This document shows, in pieces, positions 42,858 to 53,281 of a stretch of DNA of 64,000 nt (the first letter of the stretch is position 1; the number at the start of each line of letters is the position of its first letter). The stretch is from Variovorax paradoxus (GTDB taxonomy: Bacteria > Pseudomonadota > Gammaproteobacteria > Burkholderiales > Burkholderiaceae_C), in the NCBI RefSeq assembly GCF_024734665.1, contig NZ_CP102931.1, forward strand, positions 2,726,001 to 2,790,000, read 5' to 3'. Under the pieces are notes generated by a model that had not been told where the DNA came from, ran no database searches, and worked only from the letters and a program-made list of their open reading frames with translations. The position numbers were made by a program, and so were the translations under genes.

Positions 42858-43036
42858 AGCCCGAGCTCTTCGTCGGAGAGCGTGCGTGCTTCGTTTTCGA
42901 GCAGCACCGGAATACCGTCGCGCACCGGATAAGCAAGGCGCGCGCTGCGCGAGCAGAGCTCCTGCTTCTCGGGGTTCCAGGTCAGCGGCCCCTTGGTGAC
43001 GGGGCAGACGAGCAGTTCAAGCAGCTTGATATCCAT
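42854..43036 (-). CDS. Trm112 family protein (YcaR-like)
   Basis: A 60-residue protein of the Trm112/UPF0434 family: [18 protein letters not shown], then [16 protein letters not shown]. In bacteria it is nearly always linked to lpxK and kdsB. Eukaryotic homologues activate methyltransferases; the bacterial role is less clear. Only one of the usual paired cysteines (Cys11) is obvious. It overlaps lpxK by 20 bp and kdsB by 4 bp. Confidence 0.88.
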   Translation of the reverse strand: MDIKLLELLVCPVTKGPLTWNPEKQELCSRSARLAYPVRDGIPVLLENEARTLSDEELGL

Positions 43037-44045
43037 CGAGCGATGATAGCTTTGCGTCGAGCGCGGCGAAGAAATCCGCGGAGGGCGCGAACTCCAGCGG
43101 CACGGCCAGCGCATCGGGCGCCTTGCGCCACAGTTTGATGGCGTCTTTTTCGGTGCAGATGAGGGTGCTCGCCGTGTCTGCGGGGCGCTGCCAATCTTCG
43201 AAATCGAAGTGATCGGGCAGGGCGATGGTGTTGGCGAGCGTCAGGCCGCGCGCGCGCAGCATGTCGAAGAAGGCCTCGGGCCGTGCGATGGCCGCCAGTG
43301 CTGTCACGGGCTGGCCCGCAAGGGCAGCCAATGGCACGCGCTTCCCGTCACTGCCCAACGCATCGTGCGCGAGAGCCCGGGTGGCCGTATGGCCCCCGGC
43401 AAAGGCCGGCCGTGCCCCGCTGTGCAGCACCAGATCGCAGCGGCGTGGCCAGGTTTCGCGCAACGGACCTGCGGGCAGTTGCCAGCCATTGCCGGTGCCC
43501 CGGTCGTCGAACACGCAGATCTCGATGTCGCGCGCAAGCGCCAAGTGTTGCAGACCATCGTCGCTCACGATGACCTGCGTGGCCGGATGCCGCTCGAGCA
43601 AGGTGCGCGCGGCATCGATGCGCTGGCGTGCCACGAACACCGGCGCCTTCGTGGCATGGTGAATCAGCGCGGGTTCGTCTCCCACATCTTGCGGATCGCT
43701 GTCGCTGAGCACTTCGCGGCAGTCATCGGTGCGGCGGCCGTAGCCGCGCGACACCACGCCGACCCGAAATCCCCGCTCTTGCAGATGCCGGACAACGGCC
43801 ATCACGACCGGCGTCTTGCCGGCTCCGCCCGCAATCACGTTGCCAACCACGATCACCGGGACGCGCACACGCTCGGTCCGCAGCCATCCCACGCGATAGA
43901 GCCACCCACGCGCGGCGAAAAGCGCAGCGTAGATGAGCGACAGCGGCCACAGCAGGCAAGCCAGAGGGCCGCGGCTCAACCAGGCGTTCTGCAGCCGCGA
44001 GGCCGACGGCGAACCCGTGCTGCCGCTGCTGCCGTCGGAAGGCAC
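43017..44045 (-). CDS. lpxK: Tetraacyldisaccharide 4'-kinase
   Basis: Phosphorylates the 4' position of the lipid A disaccharide, producing lipid IVA at the inner membrane. It has 342 residues. An N-terminal hydrophobic segment (about 28-47) anchors it, Walker A is [12 protein letters not shown] near residue 70, and VSRGYGRR and [14 protein letters not shown] are family motifs. It starts one base after exbD. msbA, which often precedes lpxK, is not here. Confidence 0.95.
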   Translation of the reverse strand: MPSDGSSGSTGSPSASRLQNAWLSRGPLACLLWPLSLIYAALFAARGWLYRVGWLRTERVRVPVIVVGNVIAGGAGKTPVVMAVVRHLQERGFRVGVVSRGYGRRTDDCREVLSDSDPQDVGDEPALIHHATKAPVFVARQRIDAARTLLERHPATQVIVSDDGLQHLALARDIEICVFDDRGTGNGWQLPAGPLRETWPRRCDLVLHSGARPAFAGGHTATRALAHDALGSDGKRVPLAALAGQPVTALAAIARPEAFFDMLRARGLTLANTIALPDHFDFEDWQRPADTASTLICTEKDAIKLWRKAPDALAVPLEFAPSADFFAALDAKLSSLDGYQAA

Positions 44046-44486
44046 TCAGTGCCCGGCTTGCGCCGTCGACTGTGCGGCGAAGGTGATCTGCATCAGGCCG
44101 GCGCGGCGCGCGGCCTCCATCACCGTCACCACCGCCTGGTGCGGGCTGGTCGCGTCGGCGCTGATGATCACCACGCTGTCCTTGCCGCCCGTGGCCGCGG
44201 CGGCGAGGGCGGCCGTCACGGTCTCAACGCTGCGGTCGGCCACCGGGGTCTTGTTGATCGAGTAGCGGCCGTCGGCCGACACCGCCACGATCACTTCCTT
44301 CGGGTAGTCGCGCTGCGCATCGACGTCCGCCGTTGGCAGCCGCAGCTGCATCTCGGTGAACTTGCTGTAGGTGGTCGACAGCATCAGGAAGATCAGGATC
44401 ACCAGCAGCACGTCGATGAACGGGATCAGGTTGATCTCCGGCTCGTCGCGCGCGCCGTGGCGGAACTGCATGCGGGCGCGGGTCAT
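44046..44486 (-). CDS. exbD: ExbD/TolR family biopolymer transport protein
   Basis: Partner of ExbB in a proton-driven motor that energises outer-membrane transport. It has 146 residues with a single transmembrane helix (about 19-41). Asp25 in NLIPFIDVLLV is at the functional proton site. The remainder is periplasmic. It overlaps exbB by 4 bp. tonB is not adjacent, so the TolQR-like alternative cannot be fully excluded. Confidence 0.88.
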   Translation of the reverse strand: MTRARMQFRHGARDEPEINLIPFIDVLLVILIFLMLSTTYSKFTEMQLRLPTADVDAQRDYPKEVIVAVSADGRYSINKTPVADRSVETVTAALAAAATGGKDSVVIISADATSPHQAVVTVMEAARRAGLMQITFAAQSTAQAGH

Positions 44487-45115
44487 TTGCGCAGGGCGTT
44501 CAGGTGGCGGGCAAAACGCTCGCCTGAGAGTTCGAGATTCAGCAGGTATTCGTCGACCCGGCTGCGGAAATAGCGCCAGAAGATCAGCGTCGGAATGGCG
44601 ACGATCAGGCCGAAGGCCGTGTTGTAGAGCGCGATCGAGATGCCGTGCGCCAGTTGCGCAGGGTTGCCCGAGCCGACAGCGCCGCTGCCCGGCGACTGCG
44701 AGCCGAAGATCTCGATCATGCCGATCACCGTGCCCAGCAGCCCCAGCAGCGGGGCTGCCGACGCGATGGTAGCCAAGGCAGGCAGGTAGCGCTCGAGCTT
44801 GTGCGCCACGGTGCGGCCGGAGGCCTCCATGGCGGCGCGCAGGTCGTCTTCGGTGCAGCGCGGATTGGCGTTCAACGCTCGCAGGCCTGCGGCCAGCACC
44901 TGGCCGAGCATCGAGTTGCGTTCAAGTTTGGTCACGATGTCCGGGCCGGGAATGGCGCCGTGCGACACGGTGATGGTTTCGTCGAGCAGCTTCGGCGGCA
45001 GTACCCTCACGGTCTTGAGACTCGTGAAACGTTCTATAACCAGCGCGAGCGCAATGACTGAACAAGCGAGCAAGGGCCAGATTGGCCAACCCGCGGCAAC
45101 TATGATGGAAAACAA
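44483..45115 (-). CDS. exbB: ExbB/TolQ family proton channel protein
   Basis: Inner-membrane proton channel of the ExbB-ExbD motor, 210 residues. There is an N-terminal helix (about 2-25), then a cytoplasmic domain and two helices holding LGLLGTVIGMIEIFG and AFGLIVAIPTLIFWRYF, the MotA/TolQ/ExbB signature. The start is the TTG at 45115, set by an excellent GGAGGA six bases upstream; the frame extends further upstream without a ribosome site. Confidence 0.9.
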   Translation of the reverse strand: MFSIIVAAGWPIWPLLACSVIALALVIERFTSLKTVRVLPPKLLDETITVSHGAIPGPDIVTKLERNSMLGQVLAAGLRALNANPRCTEDDLRAAMEASGRTVAHKLERYLPALATIASAAPLLGLLGTVIGMIEIFGSQSPGSGAVGSGNPAQLAHGISIALYNTAFGLIVAIPTLIFWRYFRSRVDEYLLNLELSGERFARHLNALRK

Positions 45116-45428
45116 GAAAATCCTCCGGCCCGTAGACTGCAAATGCGCGGCGATTATCCACTGAGCCCACCATCGGCACGCGCCTTGTTTTTGTGTCGGC
45201 AAGGACGCACAGATTCTGTGGATAACTTTGTGATTAACCTGCTGCGCAACTCATCCGGACCCGCATGGGGCGGCCTTTCCGCTAGATCGACTGAATTTTG
45301 AGCAGCACTTTTTTCAATGAAATCAATGGCTTGCACGAGAAACCGTGCGCCTGCCCCGCACCGGGGTCTGATGACGAGGGGCGTGCGGCCCGTTGTGGAA
45401 GAGTGGCATTTGGCCGAGCGTGCATTTT
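45116..45428. other. Intergenic region between divergent exbB and xseA
   Basis: No convincing gene or RNA was seen in these 313 bp. TGTGGATAA at 45217-45225 is a perfect reverse-complement DnaA box, but it is alone. The region must contain the divergent promoters, none of which is clear. An alternative xseA start at 45393 would shorten it. Confidence 0.5.
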
Positions 45429-46742
45429 GTGAACTTGCGTGAATCGAATTCCGCGCCCGGGCCGCGTGTCTGGGCAGTGGGCGCGCTGTGCCATGCGGTG
45501 GCCGACGCGCTCGATGCGCGCTTCAATCCGGTGACCGTGCGCGGCGAGATCTCGGGTTTTTCGCGCGCGTCAAGTGGACATTGTTACTTCGCGCTCAAGG
45601 ACGAGTCCGGCCAGCTGCGCTGCGCGATGTTCCGGCGGGCAGCCGGTTTGCTCGACTTTTCGCCTCGCGATGGCGATCAGGTCGAGGTGCGCGGGCGTCT
45701 TGCGGTGTACGAGCCACGCGGCGATCTTCAACTGGTTGTAGAGAGTTTGCGGCGAGCCGGGCAGGGCGCCTTGTTCGAGCAGTTCATGCAACGCAAGGCA
45801 CGCCTGGAAGCCGAGGGACTCTTCGATCCGGCGCGCAAGCGGGCGCTACCGGCCATGCCGCGCGCGGTCGGCGTCGTCACGTCGCTGGGCGCGGCGGCCT
45901 TGCACGACGTTGTGACGGCGCTACGAAGACGCGTTCCACACATTCCGGTCGTACTTGCACCCGCGGCAGTGCAAGGAGCCAATGCGCCGGCCGAACTGAT
46001 GCGGGCGCTGCAATCGCTCTATGACTTTGCACCCGCCGTCGATGTGATCCTGCTGGTGCGTGGCGGTGGCTCCATCGAAGACCTCTGGGCCTTCAACGAT
46101 GAGACCCTGGCGCGCACCATCGTGCAGAGCCCGGTGCCGCTGATCAGTGGTGTGGGGCACGAAACCGACTTCACCATCGCCGACTTCTGCGCCGATCTGC
46201 GCGCGCCCACGCCAACCGCCGCGGCAGAATTGGTGAGTGCGCCGCGCGACATGTGGCTCGGTGCGCTCGATCTGCTCGACGAGCGTCTCGGCGATGCGCT
46301 GGGCGGGCGCCTTGATGCCCTTGGACAGCGCGTCGACCAGGCGGCGGGGCGCCTCGGTCGACCCTCGAACCTTGTGACGCGCCAGCAACTGCGCCTGGCG
46401 CACCATGTGCAGCGCCTTCGGTATGCGGTGCTGTCGAGGCGGGAGCGCCTGTCGCAGGTGCCCCGGTCAATCGCTGCGGACTTTCCCCTGAAGCTGGGGC
46501 GTGCACTGGTGCAGCGTCGTGAGCGCCTGGAACGCGTGGCCTTGCGCATGCGGCTGCTCGATCCGGCACTGGTCTTGCAGCGTGGCTATGCGTGGCTGAC
46601 CGATACAGAAGGTCATGCGATCGTCAGCGCAACGCAACTGGCGCCGGGCGACGCCGTCAAGGCACGGCTCGCCGATGGCGAAGTCGACCTGACCGTCACG
46701 CCGGGCGACGCGACGGGAACGCGTCCGACGCTACCTCAATAA
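45429..46742 (+). CDS. xseA: Exodeoxyribonuclease VII large subunit
   Basis: Catalytic subunit of exonuclease VII, which degrades single-stranded DNA. The N-terminal OB fold includes [22 protein letters not shown]. The core has [37 protein letters not shown] and [13 protein letters not shown]. Coiled coil follows to about residue 390. I favour the GTG at 45429 (437 residues); an in-frame GTG at 45393 would add 12 residues. xseB is not nearby. Confidence 0.93.
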   Translation: MNLRESNSAPGPRVWAVGALCHAVADALDARFNPVTVRGEISGFSRASSGHCYFALKDESGQLRCAMFRRAAGLLDFSPRDGDQVEVRGRLAVYEPRGDLQLVVESLRRAGQGALFEQFMQRKARLEAEGLFDPARKRALPAMPRAVGVVTSLGAAALHDVVTALRRRVPHIPVVLAPAAVQGANAPAELMRALQSLYDFAPAVDVILLVRGGGSIEDLWAFNDETLARTIVQSPVPLISGVGHETDFTIADFCADLRAPTPTAAAELVSAPRDMWLGALDLLDERLGDALGGRLDALGQRVDQAAGRLGRPSNLVTRQQLRLAHHVQRLRYAVLSRRERLSQVPRSIAADFPLKLGRALVQRRERLERVALRMRLLDPALVLQRGYAWLTDTEGHAIVSATQLAPGDAVKARLADGEVDLTVTPGDATGTRPTLPQ

Positions 46743-46791
46743 TTACTTCCTAGAATCCCTGATTCCCACAACCAACCCACGAGAAAAAACC

Positions 46792-47373
46792 ATGGAACAT
46801 GTGCTCCCACCCCTGCCGTACGCCCTCGACGCGCTGGCACCCGAGTATTCGAAGGAAACCCTCGAGTACCACTACGGCAAGCACCACAACGCCTACGTGG
46901 TGAACCTCAACAACCTGCAAAAGGGCACTGAGTTCGAGTCGCTGACGCTTGAAGAGATCATCAAGAAGTCCAGCGGCGGCATCTACAACAACGCCGCGCA
47001 AATCTGGAACCACACCTTCTTCTGGAACTGCATGAAGCCCCAGGGCGGCGGCGCTCCCACTGGCGCGCTGGCCAAGGCCATCGAAGCCAAGTGGGGCAGC
47101 TACGACGCCTTCAAGGAAGCCTTCGTGAAGTCGGCCGTGGGCAACTTCGGCTCGGGCTGGACCTGGCTGGTGAAGAAGGCCGACGGCTCCGTGGATATCG
47201 TGAACACCGGCGCCGCCGGCACGCCGCTGACCACTGCAGACAGCGCGCTGCTGACGGTAGACGTCTGGGAACACGCCTACTACATCGACTACCGCAACCT
47301 GCGCCCGAAGTTCGTCGAGACCTTCCTGGCCAAGCTGGTGAACTGGGACTTTGTCGCCAAGAACTTCGGCTGA
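46792..47373 (+). CDS. sodB: Superoxide dismutase [Fe]
   Basis: Dismutates superoxide to oxygen and peroxide, 193 residues, cytoplasmic (no signal peptide). Metal ligands fall at His27, His74 (IWNHTFFW), Asp157 and His161 (DVWEHAYY), the same numbering pattern as known iron SODs. Gln70 in NNAAQIW is the position that favours iron over manganese. It has its own terminator. Promoter hint: TAGAAT at 46751. Confidence 0.96.
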   Translation: MEHVLPPLPYALDALAPEYSKETLEYHYGKHHNAYVVNLNNLQKGTEFESLTLEEIIKKSSGGIYNNAAQIWNHTFFWNCMKPQGGGAPTGALAKAIEAKWGSYDAFKEAFVKSAVGNFGSGWTWLVKKADGSVDIVNTGAAGTPLTTADSALLTVDVWEHAYYIDYRNLRPKFVETFLAKLVNWDFVAKNFG

Positions 47374-47390
47374 GCCCGGGTTTCCCCATC

Positions 47391-47420
47391 AAAAAAGCCG
47401 ACTCAAGGGTCGGCTTTTTT
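47391..47420. terminator. Bidirectional terminator between sodB and DUF192 gene
   Basis: Perfect 12-bp stem AAAAAAGCCGAC / GTCGGCTTTTTT with a 6-nt loop. A and T runs on both arms make it functional in both directions for the convergent genes. Confidence 0.9.
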
Positions 47421-47442
47421 GCGGGCTTCAGGCGGCAAAAAC

Positions 47443-47901
47443 TCAGCGTTTGGTGGCTGCGAACAGTTCGCCGCCGAGCTTTGCGCCCTTCTTGATGTTC
47501 TTCTTGGCAAACCAGCCCTGGTTCATTTCGAGGACGTAGCGCACGGGCTCCAGAGAGCAGTGCGAGTTCTCGGTCATGGGTTGCATGTCGACCAAGTTGA
47601 CGATGCGGCCGTCGTCGGCCACGAAGGCGGCGGTCAGCGGAAGGATCGTGTTGCGCATCCAGAAGCACTGAGTGGCAGGCTGCTCGAACACGAAGATCAT
47701 TCCTTCAGCCTGCGGCATTTCCTTGCGGAACATCAGGCCGATTTCGCGTTGCAGGGGTGTTTGCGCAATCTGCGCATCGATCTTGTACAGGCCGACCGAC
47801 AACTGCGTACGCGGCAGGTCGGTCTGGGGTTGCTGCTGGGCGTGCGCAGGCATCATGAAGGACGCGGACGCGAGGAGCAGGGCGGCTAGACGCTGGAACA
47901 T
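47443..47901 (-). CDS. DUF192 family secreted protein
   Basis: A 152-residue protein with a Sec signal peptide (about 1-21, cleavage near AHA-QQ). The mature region has QTPLQREIGLMFRKEMPQAEGMIFVFE and CFWMRNTILPLTAAFV, the conserved core of the DUF192 beta-barrel fold. Function is unknown; known structures suggest a small-ligand-binding periplasmic protein. It converges with sodB. Confidence 0.88.
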   Translation of the reverse strand: MFQRLAALLLASASFMMPAHAQQQPQTDLPRTQLSVGLYKIDAQIAQTPLQREIGLMFRKEMPQAEGMIFVFEQPATQCFWMRNTILPLTAAFVADDGRIVNLVDMQPMTENSHCSLEPVRYVLEMNQGWFAKKNIKKGAKLGGELFAATKR

Positions 47902-47955
47902 CGGGCAACTCTTTCAGGGCGGGGTCAGGGCCCGGCCTAAATCAAAAAAACGCCA

Positions 47956-47982
47956 ATAAAAATGCCCGCTGATGCGGGCATT
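47956..47982 (-). terminator. Terminator of the 66-residue secreted-protein gene
   Basis: A 9-bp stem AATGCCCGC / GCGGGCATT with loop TGAT. Read on the minus strand it is followed by TTTTATTGG. Confidence 0.75.
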
Positions 47983-48000
47983 GCCGGTGAGCGCGAAAGC

Positions 48001-48201
48001 TTACACCTTCTTGGCAGCGGCTGTGTGGGCCTTGGCCACGTGGCTGACCTTGTGTTTCTTGGCCGCAGCGTGCTTCTTGGCAGGCGCGTGCTTGGCGGTC
48101 TTGGGAGCGGCTGCGGGAGCAGCGGTGGTGGGTTCGGCTTGTTGAGCGAAAGCACCGGCAGCGAAGAGACCGGCGACCAGGGCTGCGAGCAGCTTGTTCA
48201 T
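48001..48201 (-). CDS. Small secreted Lys/Ala/His-rich protein
   Basis: Function unknown. The 66 residues begin with a clear signal peptide (MNKLLAALVAGLFAAGAFAQ). A strongly basic tail built from AAPK, AKKH and HAAAKKH-like units follows and resembles histone H1-type sequence. I start at 48201 because AAGGAT lies at good spacing; an ATG two codons upstream is too close. The signal peptide and 5' leader closely resemble those of the 112-residue gene upstream on the same strand. Confidence 0.7.
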   Translation of the reverse strand: MNKLLAALVAGLFAAGAFAQQAEPTTAAPAAAPKTAKHAPAKKHAAAKKHKVSHVAKAHTAAAKKV

Positions 48202-48315
48202 GAACATATCCTTTGAAATTCGTTGATTTGGATTGCCCTCCCTGCGGAAGGTAGACATTCAACGGAGGCCGATTCCTGCGGTTGACAACAGAACGCTTGC
48301 GGCAGGCGAAAAAAA

Positions 48316-48333
48316 AGCGCTCCGAAGAGCGCT
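48316..48333 (-). terminator. Terminator of the 112-residue secreted-protein gene
   Basis: A 7-bp stem AGCGCTC / GAGCGCT with a TTCG tetraloop on the minus strand, followed by a run of eight T. This is a classic strong terminator. Confidence 0.85.
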
Positions 48334-48353
48334 CTTTTCTGGGCTGGGCCGAC

Positions 48354-48692
48354 TTACTTGGCACCTGCCATGTCAGGCGTGCCGCCTTGGGTCGACTTGC
48401 GCTTCACGCTGCCGTCCTTGTTGCGACGACGCTGGTCGCGGGTGCTTGCGCGTTTCTCGCCAGAGGCAGCAGCCTTGTCGGCACCGATGGCGCCGCCTTC
48501 GGGCGTCTTGGCTTCGTCGCCAGCGGCAGCCTTGACTTGGCCAGCGGGCTTGGCAGCCTTCTTGGCTTCGGCACGTTGCTGCGACTTGCTGTTGGTGGCG
48601 TTACCTTGCTCAGGCGTCGTACCGGCCGGGTTTTGGGCGTAAGCGCCAGCGGCGAACAGGCCAGCGATCATGACTGCGAGAATTTTGCTCAT
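48354..48692 (-). CDS. Small secreted Lys/Gln/Ala-rich protein
   Basis: Function unknown. The 112 residues have signal peptide MSKILAVMIAGLFAAGAYAQ, then a hydrophilic, probably disordered tail rich in Lys, Ala, Gly and Arg (SKSQQRAEAKKAAKPAG, ASTRDQRRRNKDGSVKRK). AGAGGAATCATCA precedes the ATG. It is a paralogue of the next gene in signal peptide and leader but not in the tail, and is divergent from icd. Confidence 0.7.
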   Translation of the reverse strand: MSKILAVMIAGLFAAGAYAQNPAGTTPEQGNATNSKSQQRAEAKKAAKPAGQVKAAAGDEAKTPEGGAIGADKAAASGEKRASTRDQRRRNKDGSVKRKSTQGGTPDMAGAK

Positions 48693-48810
48693 TGATGATT
48701 CCTCTATCGAGAATTGGTTGGAAACGCCTCCCGGCGAGCAGAAGGTCAGCCACTAACGAGCCCATTGGCTCGCCGGTTGACAAACGCTTGCTGATGGGTT
48801 GCGTCTAAAA

Positions 48811-48843
48811 TGTACAGCGATTTGTTCGCGGGCTGTACAGCGA
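48811..48843. repeat. Direct repeat TGTACAGCGA upstream of icd
   Basis: Two exact 10-bp copies at 48811-48820 and 48834-48843, 23 bp apart, each containing the TGTACA palindrome. They lie between the divergent secreted-protein gene and icd, with TAAAAT just before the first copy, and could be an operator. Confidence 0.45.
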
Positions 48844-48910
48844 ATCCACCCCGTGTCTGAATTCGCTGACAGTCGTCAAAATTACGTCAATCCCGGAGCC
48901 ATTCCCCCTC

Positions 48911-50170
48911 ATGACCAGTTATCAGCACATCAAAGTCCCGACTGAAGGTCAGAAGATCACGGTCAACGCCGACAACTCGCTGAATGTGCCTGACCAACCG
49001 ATCATTCCTTTCATCGAAGGCGACGGGACCGGCCTGGACATCACGCCAGTGATGCTGAAGGTGGTGGACGCAGCGGTGGCCAAGGCCTACGGCGGCAAGA
49101 AGAAGATCCACTGGATGGAGGTCTATGCCGGCGAAAAGTCGACCAAGGTCTACGGCCCCGACGTCTGGCTCCCCGAGGAAACCCTGCACGCTGTGCGCGA
49201 CTACGTGGTCTCCATCAAGGGCCCTCTGACCACGCCCGTCGGCGGTGGCATCCGCTCGCTGAACGTCGCGCTGCGTCAGGAACTCGACCTTTACGTTTGC
49301 CTGCGCCCCATCCAGTACTTCGAAGGCGTGCCGAGCCCAGTGCGCGAGCCGCACAAGACCAACATGGTGATCTTCCGCGAGAACTCGGAAGACATCTACG
49401 CGGGCATCGAGTTCGAAGCCGAAAGCGACAAGGCCAAGAAGCTCATCAAGTTCCTGCAGGACGAGATGGGTGTCAAGAAGATCCGTTTCCCCAACACCTC
49501 GGGCATCGGCGTCAAGCCTGTGTCGAGGGAAGGCACCGAGCGCCTCGTGCGCAAGGCATTCCAGTACGCCATCGACAACGACAAGCCCAGCGTCACCTTG
49601 GTGCACAAGGGCAACATCATGAAGTTCACCGAAGGTGGCTTCCGTGATTGGGGTTACGGCCTCGCTGCCAAGGAATTCGGTGCCGAACTGATCGACGGTG
49701 GCCCGTGGATGAAGTTCAAGAACCCGAAGACGGGCAAGGAAATCACCGTCAAGGACAGCATCGCCGATGCGTTCCTCCAGCAGATCCTGCTGCGTCCCGC
49801 CGAGTACAGCGTGATTGCCACGCTCAATCTCAACGGCGACTACGTGTCCGACGCGCTGGCTGCGCAGGTCGGTGGCATCGGCATCGCCCCGGGCGCGAAC
49901 CTGAGCGACACCGTCGCCATGTTCGAAGCCACCCATGGCACGGCACCCAAGTACGCCGGCAAAGACTACGTGAACCCAGGCTCCGAGATCCTCTCGGCCG
50001 AAATGATGCTGCGCCACATGGGCTGGAAGGACGCTGCCGACCTGATCATCAGCTCGATGGAAAAATCGATTGCCAGCAAGAAGGTCACCTATGACTTCGC
50101 CCGCCTGATGGACGGTGCGACGCAGGTGAGCTGCTCGGGCTTCGGCCAAGTGATGATCGACCACATGTAA
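48911..50170 (+). CDS. icd: Isocitrate dehydrogenase [NADP+]
   Basis: TCA-cycle oxidative decarboxylation of isocitrate to 2-oxoglutarate, producing NADPH. It has 419 residues, homodimeric E. coli type. FIEGDGTG lies at the N-terminus, the phosphorylatable/substrate serine in [23 protein letters not shown], then [31 protein letters not shown] and [14 protein letters not shown] for cofactor and metal. No aceK is nearby in this window. Confidence 0.97.
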   Translation: MTSYQHIKVPTEGQKITVNADNSLNVPDQPIIPFIEGDGTGLDITPVMLKVVDAAVAKAYGGKKKIHWMEVYAGEKSTKVYGPDVWLPEETLHAVRDYVVSIKGPLTTPVGGGIRSLNVALRQELDLYVCLRPIQYFEGVPSPVREPHKTNMVIFRENSEDIYAGIEFEAESDKAKKLIKFLQDEMGVKKIRFPNTSGIGVKPVSREGTERLVRKAFQYAIDNDKPSVTLVHKGNIMKFTEGGFRDWGYGLAAKEFGAELIDGGPWMKFKNPKTGKEITVKDSIADAFLQQILLRPAEYSVIATLNLNGDYVSDALAAQVGGIGIAPGANLSDTVAMFEATHGTAPKYAGKDYVNPGSEILSAEMMLRHMGWKDAADLIISSMEKSIASKKVTYDFARLMDGATQVSCSGFGQVMIDHM

Positions 50171-50214
50171 TTGCCGTGCGCTTCGACGTCTTGCGACGTC
50201 GTTGCAATGCAATG

Positions 50215-50252
50215 AGCCCTTGAACTTCCAGAAGGAATTCAAGGGCTTTTTA
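50215..50252 (+). terminator. Terminator after icd
   Basis: AGCCCTTGAA (50215-50224) pairs with TTCAAGGGCT (50238-50247), extended inward by TTCC/GGAA across a one-base bulge and followed by TTTTTATT. Confidence 0.8.
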
Positions 50253-50420
50253 TTGGCTCTTCGATCAGGTCGCAGCCGTCCCTTTTTGCCTAAAGCTCTT
50301 CGCGGGTGCGCTTCATCAAAAATACTGTCGCAACCGCCGCAATGCCCTTGAATTGTCGGATACGCGCCACCAAGTTTTTTTCGCCGGCACGGTGCTTGCA
50401 CGCTCTATAGAATCTTTTTC

Positions 50421-50780
50421 ATGGCAACGAGAATTCCCAAAACTCCCAACACTCCGCCGGCTCAGAAGCCGGCCGGGGATGACGGAGATTCGGTCGTCCT
50501 GGAGCGCCGGCCGCAGAAAACCGCGCCGCCCCAGATGTACCAGGTGGTCATGCTGAACGACGACTACACCCCCATGGAGTTCGTGATCGTCGTGCTGCAG
50601 GAATATTTCAGCAAGGACCGAGAAACCGCGACCCAGATCATGTTGAAGATCCACCTCGATGGCCGCGGCGTCTGTGGGGTCTATTCCCGCGACATGGCGG
50701 CCACCAAGGTCAATCAGGTCATGGAAGCGGCGCAGCAGGCTGGGCACCCGCTGCAATGTGTCAGTGAGCCAGTTGCGTGA
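50421..50780 (+). CDS. clpS: ATP-dependent Clp protease adaptor ClpS
   Basis: Delivers N-degron substrates to ClpAP. The 119 residues have a flexible Pro-rich N-terminal tail (about 1-38), then the core [20 protein letters not shown], whose NDD segment binds the destabilising N-terminus, and [18 protein letters not shown]. Located 67 bp before clpA, the usual pairing. TATAGAAT at 50406-50413 may be part of its promoter. Confidence 0.96.
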   Translation: MATRIPKTPNTPPAQKPAGDDGDSVVLERRPQKTAPPQMYQVVMLNDDYTPMEFVIVVLQEYFSKDRETATQIMLKIHLDGRGVCGVYSRDMAATKVNQVMEAAQQAGHPLQCVSEPVA

Positions 50781-50847
50781 ACCTGTTGAATTGCGCAAGC
50801 TCCAACCCATCTGAGAACTTATTTACAGCAAGGCAAAAGGAAATCAC

Positions 50848-53169
<2,322 letters not shown>

Positions 53170-53214
53170 AAGAACCGGGCAGTCCGCGGCCGATGAGGTT
53201 GCGGAACCGCCTCC

Positions 53215-53247
53215 AAAGGCCGGTAGCATCACGCTGCCGGCCTTTTT
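53215..53247 (+). terminator. Terminator after clpA
   Basis: AAAGGCCGGTAGC pairs with GCTGCCGGCCTTT (one T-G wobble) around a 5-nt loop, followed by TTTCTTT. Confidence 0.8.
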
Positions 53248-53281
53248 CTTTGGGCCGCCGAAATCACGAAGCCTCCTCGCC

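Noticed and set aside
45116..45428. Replication origin or small RNA in the exbB-xseA gap
   Set aside because: Only one DnaA box, no AT-rich segment, no clear promoter-terminator pair.
48777..48811. TTGACA at 48777 and TAAAAT at 48806 as an icd promoter
   Set aside because: The spacer is 23 bp, too long for sigma-70, and the TTGACA is part of the motif shared with the minus-strand secreted-protein leader.
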